Assembly (NCBI RefSeq): GCF_963457605.1 | Contig: NZ_OY735139.1 | Span: 2,262,001-2,326,000, forward strand | Reading direction: 5' to 3' | DNA length: 64,000 nt | From: an uncultured Gellertiella sp. | GTDB lineage: Bacteria; Pseudomonadota; Alphaproteobacteria; Rhizobiales; Rhizobiaceae | Program-made: the position numbers and the translations under genes | Part shown: piece by piece, positions 28,587 through 36,722 of the stretch | How the letters are laid out: every line of letters starts with the position of its first letter | How positions within the stretch are numbered: the first letter of the stretch is position 1 | The notes under the pieces: model-generated | The model's database searches: none | What the model saw: the letters and a program-made list of their open reading frames with translations, nothing else | What the model was told of the DNA's origin: nothing

Positions 28587-30176
28587 TCAGTTAAGGGAAG
28601 AGGCGAGAAGGAAGCCCGAACCGCCACCGAGCCCGGGGCCCGAATGGGTCGAGGCACCGATATGGTAGAGCCCCGCAATGTGGGTGCGGTGGTTAACAGA
28701 AGTCTTGAACGGACGCCACAGGAAAAACTGGTCGAGCCCGCAGAAGCCGCCATAGGGATCGCCGCCCACCAGATTGACATTCATCCGCTCGAGATCGGCG
28801 GGCGACAAGGCGCGGCGCGCAATCACGCTCTCCCGGAAACCTTCGATATGCCGGCACAGCAGCGCCTCGATCCGGTCGGCATAGGCCTCGCGGATCGCTT
28901 CGGTCCAGCTGCCTTCAGGGCCGATTGCAATCTCGCCTGCGGCGTCGCCCTTCAGCAGTCGCGGGGCTTCCGGCAATTGCAGCCAGAGGACCGATTGTCC
29001 CTCCGGCGCGCGCGACGGGTCGAAGGAGGCTGGCTGTCCCACGCAGATCGTGGGTTCGGCCGGCAGCAGGCCGCGTTCCGCCTCGTTGGCGGCGCGCGAT
29101 ACGCCGTCGAGCCCCGGCGTCAGGTGCAGAAGCGCCACCTGGCCGAGCTCCCCGCCCGCCTCCCAGCGGGGCGGGTGTTTGAGCGCATAATGGATCTGCA
29201 TGTTGCCCTTGCCGTGCCGGAAGGTCTTCAGGCCATCGGCCACCGCGTCCGGCAGCGGCACCGGCCAGTCCTTCAGCATCCGTCCATAGAGCTGGCCGGG
29301 ATCGACCGAACAGATGACGCCCGACCGGGCCAGAATCTCCTCGCCGCCTGCAAGCCGCACGCCGGCAGCCCTTCCGTCCGGCCCTTCGACAATGCCCGTG
29401 ACATCGGCCCCAATGCGGATCACGCCGCCATGATCGGTGATCAGGCGCTCGAAGGCGGAGAGGAGATTTTGCGCCCCGCCCCTGACGATCGGGCAGCCTG
29501 CAAGCTCGATGGCAAAGCCGATGACCTTGACCATCTGGGCGGAATAGGCGCTTTCCGGTCCAAGCCCGGTATGCAGCACCCAGGGTGCCCAGAGGGCGCG
29601 GACATCCTCGGAACGGTACGTGGTCTCCAGATGGGCGCGGGCAGTGGCAAGCGCCTCGCCGAACCAGCCCGCAAGGCCGCGAAAACCGCGCTTCCAGGCT
29701 TCCTTCAGCACCGTCTTCAGCATCGGGAACGACCAGAGTTGCCCGCCAAGCAGGGCAAACAGGAAGGGCGCATCACCGCCCAGCCGGTCCATGCCGGCGG
29801 CAAAGGCGAGGCCGTCGCCTTTGGCCAGAGCCTCGAATGTCGCGACATTGCGGGCGCGGTCCATCGAGAAGATCACGTGGCTGCCGTCGGGCCGGAGCAC
29901 ACCGGTCGGCAGGCCCGCATGGGCGAATTCCACGCCCCTTGCCTCCAGATCCTTGCCGAGAGCGCCCCAGGCGGGCGAGGTCAGGAACAGCACCATGGTG
30001 GTTGCCATCACGTCATGGACGAACCCCGGCGCGGTCAGTTCCTCGGTCCTGAGGCAGCCGCCGATCCGGTCATTGCGCTCGAGCACCAGCACCCGCTTGC
30101 CCTTGCGCGACAGCAGCGAGGCCGCAACCAGCGCATTGATGCCGCTTCCGGCGATGATGTAGTCGGGCTGGTCCAT
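28587..30176 (-). CDS. NAD(P)/FAD-dependent oxidoreductase, CrtI/phytoene-desaturase-like (copy 1)
   Basis: 529 residues. N-terminal FAD dinucleotide-binding motif YIIAGSGINALVAASLLSRKGKRVLVLERNDRIGG, and a C-terminal FAD-binding motif HIAGLYHIGASTHSGPGLGGGSGFLL. The middle is the substrate domain of the amine-oxidase/CrtI fold. GTGAGGAC upstream fixes the start at MDQPDYIIAG. Clearly paralogous to the protein at 31523 (shared NLVGGD, LDQxFLxRP, GLYHIGAST/GLFLCGAST). No carotenoid genes are nearby, so a role in oxidation of the indolic substrate is more likely than carotenoid desaturation. Confidence 0.8.
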   Translation of the reverse strand: MDQPDYIIAGSGINALVAASLLSRKGKRVLVLERNDRIGGCLRTEELTAPGFVHDVMATTMVLFLTSPAWGALGKDLEARGVEFAHAGLPTGVLRPDGSHVIFSMDRARNVATFEALAKGDGLAFAAGMDRLGGDAPFLFALLGGQLWSFPMLKTVLKEAWKRGFRGLAGWFGEALATARAHLETTYRSEDVRALWAPWVLHTGLGPESAYSAQMVKVIGFAIELAGCPIVRGGAQNLLSAFERLITDHGGVIRIGADVTGIVEGPDGRAAGVRLAGGEEILARSGVICSVDPGQLYGRMLKDWPVPLPDAVADGLKTFRHGKGNMQIHYALKHPPRWEAGGELGQVALLHLTPGLDGVSRAANEAERGLLPAEPTICVGQPASFDPSRAPEGQSVLWLQLPEAPRLLKGDAAGEIAIGPEGSWTEAIREAYADRIEALLCRHIEGFRESVIARRALSPADLERMNVNLVGGDPYGGFCGLDQFFLWRPFKTSVNHRTHIAGLYHIGASTHSGPGLGGGSGFLLASSLN

Positions 30177-30270
30177 GCTTGTCCTCACCACAGGAAAGAG
30201 GGGGAACTGCGCGCCCCATGGGCGGGGCTCCTCCCCGTCAGCACGGGAAGGGTGTCAGCAGGTTGGGGTA

Positions 30271-30290
30271 ATACCAAAGATCTTTGGTAT
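30271..30290. promoter_or_regulatory. Perfect 20 bp palindrome upstream of the FAD oxidoreductase-MarR operon
   Basis: ATACCAAAGATCTTTGGTAT reads identically on both strands. It is 95 bases upstream of the FAD oxidoreductase start, whose operon includes a MarR gene. Length and symmetry fit a MarR dimer operator. Confidence 0.6.
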
Positions 30291-30307
30291 AGGGATGGGG
30301 CCGGTCT

Positions 30308-30410
30308 CAGAGTTTGTCAGGGAAAAGTGGAATCCGGTTTTCCCGAATAGACAAACGACAACAAGGGGAGCCAGAGTCTGTCTGGTTCAATTTGAACCAG
30401 ACAGACTCTG
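30308..30410 (+). repeat. RIME-like palindromic repeat, copy C
   Basis: A third copy of the ~105-base element, here with CAGAG/CTCTG termini in place of CTAGAG/CTCTAG. The left half matches copies A and B apart from GAATAG for GAAAAG. The right half forms a strong hairpin (CAGAGTCTGTCTGGTTCAA against TTGAACCAGACAGACTCTG). It ends four bases before the stop codon of the cyclase gene. Confidence 0.85.
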
Positions 30411-30414
30411 GGGA

Positions 30415-31200
30415 TCAACCGGCAACCAGCGCCATTGCCCGGACCGGCGAGCCGGTGCCGTCGACGAATTTCAGCGGCGCGGCGATCAGCACCGCCCCCT
30501 TCGGCGGCAACTGGTCGAGATGGCAGAGGCTGGCCAGACCATAGCGGTTGGCCTTGTGCATCAGGTTATGGGCGGGGAAGGGCGGGTTCATGCCGCCGGC
30601 CGCACCGGCATCGGTGCCGATGGTTTCCGTGCCCCAGCCGATTGCGCCGCGCGAGATGACATATTCGATCGCATCGACGGTCGGACCGGGCGAATGCGGG
30701 CCATTGGCGTCGGCATTGAGGAAGGTGTCGCTCGAGCCGTTGCGCTTGTACCAGTCGGTGCGCATCAGCACCCAGCTGCCCTTCTCGATGGCACCATGCT
30801 CAGCCTCCCAGGCCCTGATGCCATCGGCACTGAGCAGGTAATCGGCATTGGCAGCCGCTTCTGCCGAGCAGTCGATGACATTGACCGGGGCGACGAAATT
30901 CTGTGCCGGAATCCGGTCGGTGGTGCCGTCCTGGTAGTCCTTGCCGGTGATCCAGTGCACGGGCGCATCGAAATGGGTGCCGGTATGTTCGCCAAGCTCC
31001 AGCCAGTTCCAGGCCCAGAACGGACCGTTCTTGTCATAATGCGAGATATTGTGCACCTTCACCTCAGGCGTGTTGACGGCGAAATCCGGCGGCAGCTTGA
31101 TGACAGGCGTATCCGGTCCGAGGGGGGCGGTGAGGTCGACGACCTTGACCGATCCGGACAGCAGGGCGGAGGCGAGCTGGTTCAGTGCAGATGATGACAT
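30415..31200 (-). CDS. Cyclase-family metal-dependent hydrolase, isatin-hydrolase/kynurenine-formamidase type
   Basis: 261 residues with the hallmark metal-binding motif HTGTHFDAPVHW (residues 72-83) of the cyclase family, whose characterised members include kynurenine formamidase and isatin hydrolase. Supporting segments: VVDLTAPLGPDTPVIKLP at the N terminus, SWVLMRTDWYKR and GWGTETIGTDAG. Start at MSSSALNQL; a much longer upstream reading is unsupported. The bulky N-terminal region WAWNWLELGEHTG and length are closer to isatin hydrolase as I remember it than to the shorter KynB. In the cluster it would hydrolyse isatin to isatinate. Kynurenine formamidase activity is the main alternative. 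Confidence 0.78.
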   Translation of the reverse strand: MSSSALNQLASALLSGSVKVVDLTAPLGPDTPVIKLPPDFAVNTPEVKVHNISHYDKNGPFWAWNWLELGEHTGTHFDAPVHWITGKDYQDGTTDRIPAQNFVAPVNVIDCSAEAAANADYLLSADGIRAWEAEHGAIEKGSWVLMRTDWYKRNGSSDTFLNADANGPHSPGPTVDAIEYVISRGAIGWGTETIGTDAGAAGGMNPPFPAHNLMHKANRYGLASLCHLDQLPPKGAVLIAAPLKFVDGTGSPVRAMALVAG

Positions 31201-31522
31201 GGCAGGTTCCCCGATTGGCCGCCGGTCGCCGCCGTCCTCTTGGCAGCCCAGACCTCCCGTGCGGCAGTCATGGGCAGAGCCTATGTCACAAAATATGTGG
31301 GTGCAAGTATTTTGAGCGGCAAGCCCGGGTGTTCTCGCCTTCATCTGCGGCATCGGGTCTGACCGGATGCAAAAGCGTGAAATGCCGGTGCGAAGGCGCT
31401 TTGTGCAAGGCGCGGGCCTGTTTTGCGCCGGAAGATGCCTTGCAAGCTGCAAGCGGGCTTGACCGTGATTTGAAAATTGTATGCATTTGAGAATAATGGA
31501 TCGGGCCGGAGAGCGGGATATC
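31201..31522. promoter_or_regulatory. Divergent promoter region between the cyclase and FAD oxidoreductase 2
   Basis: 322 bases without a gene. It holds the ACAAAATATGT-type site at 31288, nearer the cyclase, and an A/T-rich stretch around 31467-31500 (TGAAAATTGTATGCATTTGA) that probably includes the promoter of the rightward FAD oxidoreductase gene. No RNA or small ORF is convincing. Confidence 0.45.
31288..31306. promoter_or_regulatory. Candidate operator shared with the iorA upstream region
   Basis: ACAAAATATGTGGGTGCAA is identical to the site at 24233 at 16 of 19 positions; the three differences are consecutive (GGG for TTT). It is 88 bases upstream of the cyclase start and 217 bases upstream of the FAD oxidoreductase gene. 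Confidence 0.5.
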
Positions 31523-33094
31523 ATGAGCAGCTATGATGCGATTATCATCGGCGCGGGGCACAATGGCCTCGCCGCTGCCGTCAACCTTGCCGAAAAGGGC
31601 TGGTCGGTGGCCGTGGTCGAGGCCCGCGACACTGCCGGCGGGGCGGTCAAGACATCCGGGCTGACGTTGCCGGGCTATCGCCATGATCTGGCGGCGATGA
31701 ATCTCTCGATGTTTGCAGGCTCCGCCTTCCATGCGGCCCATGCGGCTGATCTTGCCCGGCACGGGCTGGCATTCGTTCCCGCCGAACACTGCTTTGCCAG
31801 CATCTTCCGCGACCAGACCTGGCTCGGTGTCAGCAAGGATCTGGAGACGACAGTCGCCCGCATTGCGGCCTTTTCCGTCAGCGATGCCGAAGCCTGGCGC
31901 CGGATGTTTGCCGAATTTGGCGGCGATGCCCCGCATATATTCGGCCTGCTCGGCGCGCCGATGCCCTCCCTTGCGGCGCTGAAGGTGGTGTGGAAGGCCT
32001 GGCGGCAGAAGGGCACCGGCTGGCTCTGTGACACCGCCCGGATGCTGCTTGCCTCGCCCCGCGATTTCCTCGATGCGCGCTTTGAAAGCGACCGGGTGAA
32101 GGCGATGATGGCGGCCTGGGGCATGCATCTGGATTTCGCCCCCGATACGGCGGGTGGCGCCCTGTTTCCCTATCTGGAATCCATGGCCAACCAGGCCTTC
32201 GGCATGGTGATCGGCAAGGGCGGTGCCTCCACCATCATCGATGCCATGGTCGCCCTGCTCCGGGAAAAGGGCGGGGTGCTCAGGACCTCCGCGCCGGTCG
32301 AGGCCATCGAGCAGGAAAATGGCCGGGCAAGCGCCGTGCGGCTTGGCTGCGGCGAGGTGCTGACGGCCCGCCGGGCGGTGATCGCCAATGTCCATCCGCA
32401 GCTGGTGTTTGGCAAGCTGCTGCAACCGGATGCGGGGCGGGCGGATTTCGACGCGAGGATCGCGGGCTTCCGGGCGGGGCCGGGAACGATGATGATCCAT
32501 CTGGCCCTTGACGGTTTGCCGGACTGGACCGCAGGCGAAGAGCTGAAGCAATTTGCCTATGTGCATCTGGCCCCCGATCTGCCGATGATGGCGAAAGCCT
32601 ATGCCGAAGCGGCCTCCGGCCTGCTGCCTTGCGAACCGGCACTGGTCGTCGGCCAGCCGACCGCGCTCGATCCGTCGCGGGCACCGGAGGGCAGGCATGT
32701 GCTCTGGGTGCAGGTGCGGGTGCTGCCCGCCACCATCAGGGGCGATGCCGCGTCTGAAATTTCGGGCCGCGACTGGGCCGGGATCAAGGAGGCCTATGCC
32801 GACCGGGTGATCCGGCTGATCGAGCGCCATGCCCCCGGCCTTTCCACCCGCATTCTTGCGAGAAGCATCCATTCGCCCGCCGATCTCGAGGCGGAAAATC
32901 CAAATCTGGTCGGTGGCGACAACCTGTCGGGCAGCCATCATCTCGACCAGAATTTCCTGTTCCGGCCGGTGGCCGGCTATTCCCGCTACAGGACGCCGGT
33001 GCCGGGCCTGTTCCTCTGCGGTGCCTCCACCTGGCCGGGGGCGGGAACCGGGGCGGGTTCCGGACACATGCTGTCAAAAATGCTGGCGGGCTGA
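31523..33094 (+). CDS. NAD(P)/FAD-dependent oxidoreductase, CrtI/phytoene-desaturase-like (copy 2)
   Basis: 523 residues. FAD-binding motif YDAIIIGAGHNGLAAAVNLAEKGWSVAVVEARDTAGG at the N terminus and GLFLCGASTWPGAGTGAGSGHML at the C terminus. The start MSSYDAIII is preceded by GGAGAGCGGG. Paralogue of the protein ending at 28587. The pair flank the cyclase gene and are transcribed in opposite directions. Substrate unknown; oxidation of an indolic ring or side chain is inferred from context. Confidence 0.8.
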   Translation: MSSYDAIIIGAGHNGLAAAVNLAEKGWSVAVVEARDTAGGAVKTSGLTLPGYRHDLAAMNLSMFAGSAFHAAHAADLARHGLAFVPAEHCFASIFRDQTWLGVSKDLETTVARIAAFSVSDAEAWRRMFAEFGGDAPHIFGLLGAPMPSLAALKVVWKAWRQKGTGWLCDTARMLLASPRDFLDARFESDRVKAMMAAWGMHLDFAPDTAGGALFPYLESMANQAFGMVIGKGGASTIIDAMVALLREKGGVLRTSAPVEAIEQENGRASAVRLGCGEVLTARRAVIANVHPQLVFGKLLQPDAGRADFDARIAGFRAGPGTMMIHLALDGLPDWTAGEELKQFAYVHLAPDLPMMAKAYAEAASGLLPCEPALVVGQPTALDPSRAPEGRHVLWVQVRVLPATIRGDAASEISGRDWAGIKEAYADRVIRLIERHAPGLSTRILARSIHSPADLEAENPNLVGGDNLSGSHHLDQNFLFRPVAGYSRYRTPVPGLFLCGASTWPGAGTGAGSGHMLSKMLAG

Positions 33095-33184
33095 CAGGTG
33101 GCCGGTCCATCATCCAAGATTTGGCCTATCCTTTGGCCGGGATGCGGATAGAGTAGTGAAAACGTGCATACGGGGGATCAGGGT

Positions 33185-33676
33185 GTGGATCTGGAAGTCA
33201 TTGTTCAGGGCGGGCAGGCGGAAAACAAGCCGGAGCTTCGGCTGTGGCTGCGCATGCTGTCCACCACCAAGCTGATTTCGCAGGAAATCCGCCGCAGGCT
33301 GCGGGCCGAATATGGTGCAACCCTGCCGCAATTCGATCTTCTCGCCCAGCTTTACCGTGAACGCGACGGCCTGAGGCTCGGCGAGCTTTCCCGCCGCACC
33401 ATGGTCACCAATGGCAATGTCACCGGGCTGGTCGAACGGCTGGAGGTGGATGGTCTCGTCATCAGGGAAACGCCGGATGGCGACCGCCGGGTAACCGTGG
33501 CAAAGCTGACGGCCCGTGGCGAGAGCCTGTTTGCCGAAATGGCAACCGCCCATGAGGGCTGGCTGCGCGACATGATGGCCGACGTTCCGCCGGAGCGGCT
33601 GCAATCGCTGCTGCGCGATACCGGCGAGGTCAAGGCCTCCGCCCGAAACCACCTTTCCGGCCCGCACGACGAATAG
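33185..33676 (+). CDS. MarR-family regulator, second copy
   Basis: About 163 residues. Core LRLWLRMLSTTKLISQEIRRRLRAEYGATLPQFDLLAQLYRERDGLRLGELSRRTMVTNGNVTGLVERLEVDGLVIRETPDGDRRVTVAKLTARG is a typical MarR winged helix with the DxRR wing. I favour the GTG at 33185, eight bases after GGGGG; a GTG at 33164 gives seven more residues. It follows the second FAD oxidoreductase by 90 bases on the same strand. Related MarR proteins accompany benzoyl-CoA-type operons, so the palindrome at 17690 may be its target (inference). Confidence 0.8.
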   Translation: MDLEVIVQGGQAENKPELRLWLRMLSTTKLISQEIRRRLRAEYGATLPQFDLLAQLYRERDGLRLGELSRRTMVTNGNVTGLVERLEVDGLVIRETPDGDRRVTVAKLTARGESLFAEMATAHEGWLRDMMADVPPERLQSLLRDTGEVKASARNHLSGPHDE

Positions 33677-33682
33677 CCGCGT

Positions 33683-34357
33683 TCAGTGCCCCTTCTCGGT
33701 GCGGAACTTGCGCTCCAGCAGGCCGACCAGCCGCACCATCGGCCAGAGAATGGCGATATAGATCAGCGCTGCGGCAATCAGCGGCGAGGGATTGGCAAAC
33801 AGCGCCTGGGCATTGTTGGCTTCCTTCAGCAGTTCCGGCAGTGCCACGGTCGAGGCCAGCGACGTATCCTTGAACATCGACACGCAGTTGCTGGTGGTGG
33901 GGGCGACGACCACCCGGAAGGCCTGCGGCAGCACGATCTTGCGCAGCACGATCAGGAAGGGCAGGCCAAGCGCGGCTGCGGCCTCGAACTGGCCCCTGGC
34001 GATGCTTTCGATGCCGGAGCGGAACACTTCCGCCGAATAGGCCGACATCACCAGCGACAGTGCCATGATCGCCGAAGACCAGGAGGACAGGCTGATGCCG
34101 ACGAAAGGCAGGGCGAAATAGATGAGGATCAGCACCACCAGCACCGGTGCGGCGCGGAAAATGTCGATATAGACGACGGCCGCCAGCCGCAGCGGCTTTT
34201 TCGCGTAGAGCCGGATCAGGCTGATCACCAGTCCCGCCGGCACGCCGATGCAGATGCTGGCAATCCCCAGCAGGAATGTGTGGAACAAGCCGCGCATCAG
34301 GGCAGGAAAGCTGCCCAGCATTACCTGGGTATTGAAGAATGTATCGATCAGCGACAT
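33683..34357 (-). CDS. Polar amino acid ABC transporter permease
   Basis: 224-residue HisM/GlnP-type permease with transmembrane helices and the motif YIDIFRAAPVLVVLILIYFALP. The EAA loop is RGQFEAAAALGLPFLIVLRKIVLPQAFRVVVAPTTSNCVSMFKDTSL. It lies 125 bases downstream of the binding-protein gene, separated by a terminator-like hairpin. No ATPase and no second permease gene is nearby, so it must act as a homodimer and borrow or encode its ATPase elsewhere. Confidence 0.88.
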   Translation of the reverse strand: MSLIDTFFNTQVMLGSFPALMRGLFHTFLLGIASICIGVPAGLVISLIRLYAKKPLRLAAVVYIDIFRAAPVLVVLILIYFALPFVGISLSSWSSAIMALSLVMSAYSAEVFRSGIESIARGQFEAAAALGLPFLIVLRKIVLPQAFRVVVAPTTSNCVSMFKDTSLASTVALPELLKEANNAQALFANPSPLIAAALIYIAILWPMVRLVGLLERKFRTEKGH

Positions 34358-34430
34358 GAAGCCCCCATGCAGCGCGGTGCCGGATCGCCTCCCCGCCGAT
34401 CAGGATACCGCGCGGGAAAGGCAACCGGAC

Positions 34431-34467
34431 GAAAAATCCCGCATCGACAGGACCTGCGGATGCGGGA
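34431..34467 (-). terminator. Intercistronic terminator/attenuator between binding protein and permease
   Basis: On the minus strand, TCCCGCATC and GATGCGGGA form a perfect 9-bp stem with a 13-base loop followed by TTTTT. It lies between the amino acid binding-protein stop and the permease start. Such hairpins commonly give the binding protein higher expression than the membrane parts. Confidence 0.7.
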
Positions 34468-34482
34468 GAGAATTTTGCGAGG

Positions 34483-35283
34483 TCAGCCCTTCGGGATCGG
34501 CTGCTCGGTCACGGTCGAGCTGTCGGCGGGCGCGTCATTGCCGAACCACTTCTTGTGGATCGCGGCCATGGTACCGTCCTTCTTCATGGCGGTGATGGCA
34601 TCATTGACCTTGGCCAGCAGCGGATGGTCCTTCGTCATCATCAGGCCATATTGTTCGCCGGTCTTGATCCGGCTCTTGACGGCGAGGTCGGTCATCTTCA
34701 GGAAGGCATACTGCATGCCCGGCACGTCGGAGACAGCCGCCTCGATGCGGCCTGCCATGAGGTCGAGCAGCATGTCCTGCTGGGTATTGTAGCCCTTGAC
34801 CTCGGTAATCCCCAGCGACGCCTTGTTGTCATTCGACCATTTCTCGCCGGTCGAGCCGGAGAGCACGCCGACGGTCTTGTCCTTCAGGTCCCCTTGGGCG
34901 GCGATGGCGGAATCCGCCTTGGCCGCAATGCCCATGTCGGAATCATAGTAGGGCTGGGTGAAGGACTGGCTCTGCAGGCGCTCCTTGGTGATGGTGATCG
35001 AGGAGATCGCCACATCGATGCGCTTGGAGCTGGTGGCGGCAAACAGTGCCTGGAATCCGAGATCGGAAAATTCCGGGGTCAGACCCAGGCGCTTGGCGAC
35101 TTCGGTGGCGATTTCCGCCTCGAAGCCTTCGAATGTGCCGCTTTCATTCTTGAATTCGAAGGGCGGGTTGCTCGGATAGGAGCCGATCAGCAGCTTGCCG
35201 TCTTCGGCAGCGGCAAAATGCGGCAAAGCGAACAGGCTGGCGGTGGCAAACAGGGCCATCACGGTACGGCGTGTATAGGACAT
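34483..35283 (-). CDS. Polar amino acid ABC transporter substrate-binding protein
   Basis: 266 residues with a signal peptide (MSYTRRTVMALFATASLFALPHFAAA, cleavage before EDG). Family-3 binding protein fold: GSYPSNPPFEFKNESGTFEGFEAEIATEVAKRLGL, FSDLGFQALFAATSSKRIDVAISSITITKERL, and SGSTGEKW. Imports an amino acid or amino-acid-like ligand; specificity cannot be read. Located beside an aminotransferase, which fits uptake and transamination of an aromatic amino acid. Confidence 0.9.
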   Translation of the reverse strand: MSYTRRTVMALFATASLFALPHFAAAEDGKLLIGSYPSNPPFEFKNESGTFEGFEAEIATEVAKRLGLTPEFSDLGFQALFAATSSKRIDVAISSITITKERLQSQSFTQPYYDSDMGIAAKADSAIAAQGDLKDKTVGVLSGSTGEKWSNDNKASLGITEVKGYNTQQDMLLDLMAGRIEAAVSDVPGMQYAFLKMTDLAVKSRIKTGEQYGLMMTKDHPLLAKVNDAITAMKKDGTMAAIHKKWFGNDAPADSSTVTEQPIPKG

Positions 35284-35384
35284 CGACTTCTCCCGGTTTT
35301 TTCAGGTTGGCTGCTTCACTACGTTCCCCCGGCACCTGTTGTTTTGGCTGCCGGTATTGCTTTGGCTCCCCAGGGAGCAAACCT

Positions 35385-36593
35385 TCAGGCGAATGCCGCG
35401 ACCATCCGGTCGAGCGCCGTGCCGATATCCCTTTCGTCGCGGCAGATGCACATCCGCAGGAAAGCCCGCGAGGCATCGCCGAACAGATAGCCGGGCGCAA
35501 GCCCGACGCGGGCCTGTTCCAGAATGCGCCGGCAGGCCTCCCGCGAATCCGGCTCGCCTTCAAAGGCGAAGAAGGCATACATGCCGCCCCGGGGTTTCTC
35601 CGGCAGAAGGATACCGGGTATTTGTGCCAGCCGGTCATGGGCCATGTCCAGCCCTGTCTTGCAGCGGGCGCGAATCTCGTCGATCAGCGGCTCGCCGTCG
35701 ACAATGGCTGTTGCCGCCGCCGCCTGCACCATGGCGGGGGTGCCGCTGTTGACATACTGGGTCATCGCGCCAAGCTGCGGTGCGACCGAGGCCGGATGAG
35801 TCAGCCAGCCGATCCGCCAGCCGGTCATCGCCCAGGCCTTGGAGAAACTGTTGATCGACATCACCCGGTCATTTTCGTCCGCGATGGCAAGGATGGAGGG
35901 GGCGACCGGCCCGTCGAAATAAAGCCGCCCATAGACCTCGTCGGAGAGGATCCAGATTCCGGTCTTGCGGCTGAAATCGAGCAGCGCCTGCATCTCCGCC
36001 GCACTTGCCGTCCAGCCGGTCGGGTTGGAGGGCGTCGAGAGGAAAATCGCCCGGGTGCGGGCGTCGCAGCGGTCAAACAGCTGGTCGAGATCCAGCCGCC
36101 AGTCGGTGTCGAAACGCAGCGCCACAGGCCGCGGTTCTGCCGCCGAGAGATGGATGACGCTGTGGATGTTCGGCCATTGCGGCCCGACATAGACGACATT
36201 GCTGCCGGGATCGGCAATCAGCTGCACGGCCAGAAACAGCGCCTGCATGCCGCCGGGCGTGACGGTGGTGCGGCTGACGGGAACGGGCCTCTGGTGAATG
36301 CGGCTCTGATAGGCCGACAGTGCCTCGTTCAGCCGGTCGAGGCCGCGCATGTTGGGGACATAGAAGGTCAGGCCCTCGTCGAGCGCCTGCTTTGCCGCAT
36401 CGCGGATGAAGGTCGGCGTCACCATGTCGCCCTCGCCATACCAGAGCGGGATGACATCGCCGATTTCGCGGGCGCGAACCGCGAGAAGCGCAATGTTTTC
36501 CGTCACGAGATCGCGTATCTGGCCGCGAATGCCCTGCAAGGCAAAGCGTTCCGGTTTCAGCTGCAGCCGGTCGAGCGCGGTTTGAATGGTCAT
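35385..36593 (-). CDS. PLP-dependent class I/II aminotransferase
   Basis: 402 residues of the aspartate/aromatic aminotransferase fold. VTPGGMQALFLAVQ binds the cofactor phosphate, STPSNPTGW is the conserved Asn segment, SDEVYGRLYFDG follows, and SINSFSKAWAMTGWRIGW holds the PLP lysine. The C-terminal substrate Arg region is RAFLRMCICR. AGAGGAA precedes the ATG. Likely deaminates an imported amino acid (tryptophan, tyrosine or phenylalanine would all fit the surrounding pathways). A palindrome related to that upstream of the aminobenzoyl-CoA operon lies about 95 bases upstream. Confidence 0.87.
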   Translation of the reverse strand: MTIQTALDRLQLKPERFALQGIRGQIRDLVTENIALLAVRAREIGDVIPLWYGEGDMVTPTFIRDAAKQALDEGLTFYVPNMRGLDRLNEALSAYQSRIHQRPVPVSRTTVTPGGMQALFLAVQLIADPGSNVVYVGPQWPNIHSVIHLSAAEPRPVALRFDTDWRLDLDQLFDRCDARTRAIFLSTPSNPTGWTASAAEMQALLDFSRKTGIWILSDEVYGRLYFDGPVAPSILAIADENDRVMSINSFSKAWAMTGWRIGWLTHPASVAPQLGAMTQYVNSGTPAMVQAAAATAIVDGEPLIDEIRARCKTGLDMAHDRLAQIPGILLPEKPRGGMYAFFAFEGEPDSREACRRILEQARVGLAPGYLFGDASRAFLRMCICRDERDIGTALDRMVAAFA

Positions 36594-36688
36594 TCGGTTC
36601 CTCTGCGGGCCGGTGAGGCAAGGGTCACGCCGTCCGGCCTGTATTTTATCGGATCGTGCGGCATATTTCCGGCAAATTCAAGCGATAA

Positions 36689-36702
36689 ATTTTAAGTTTA
36701 AA
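36689..36702. promoter_or_regulatory. Palindromic core related to the 17690 operator, upstream of the aminotransferase
   Basis: ATTTTAAGTTTAAA matches 13 of 14 bases of the core of the perfect palindrome at 17690. It is 96 bases upstream of the aminotransferase start, inside the 129-base gap after the aldolase gene. It suggests a common regulator for the two operons. Confidence 0.42.
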
Positions 36703-36722
36703 GGGTCTCCGGGGCGCCCCGT

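Noticed and set aside
30415-31200. Kynurenine pathway reading (kynB) of the cyclase
   Set aside because: Not excluded, but no kynA or kynU is present in the window, whereas the 2-oxoacid oxidoreductase downstream fits isatinate better than kynurenine.
28587-33094. Carotenoid biosynthesis reading of the two CrtI-like genes
   Set aside because: No phytoene synthase, cyclase or isoprenoid genes nearby; context is aromatic catabolism with MarR regulators.
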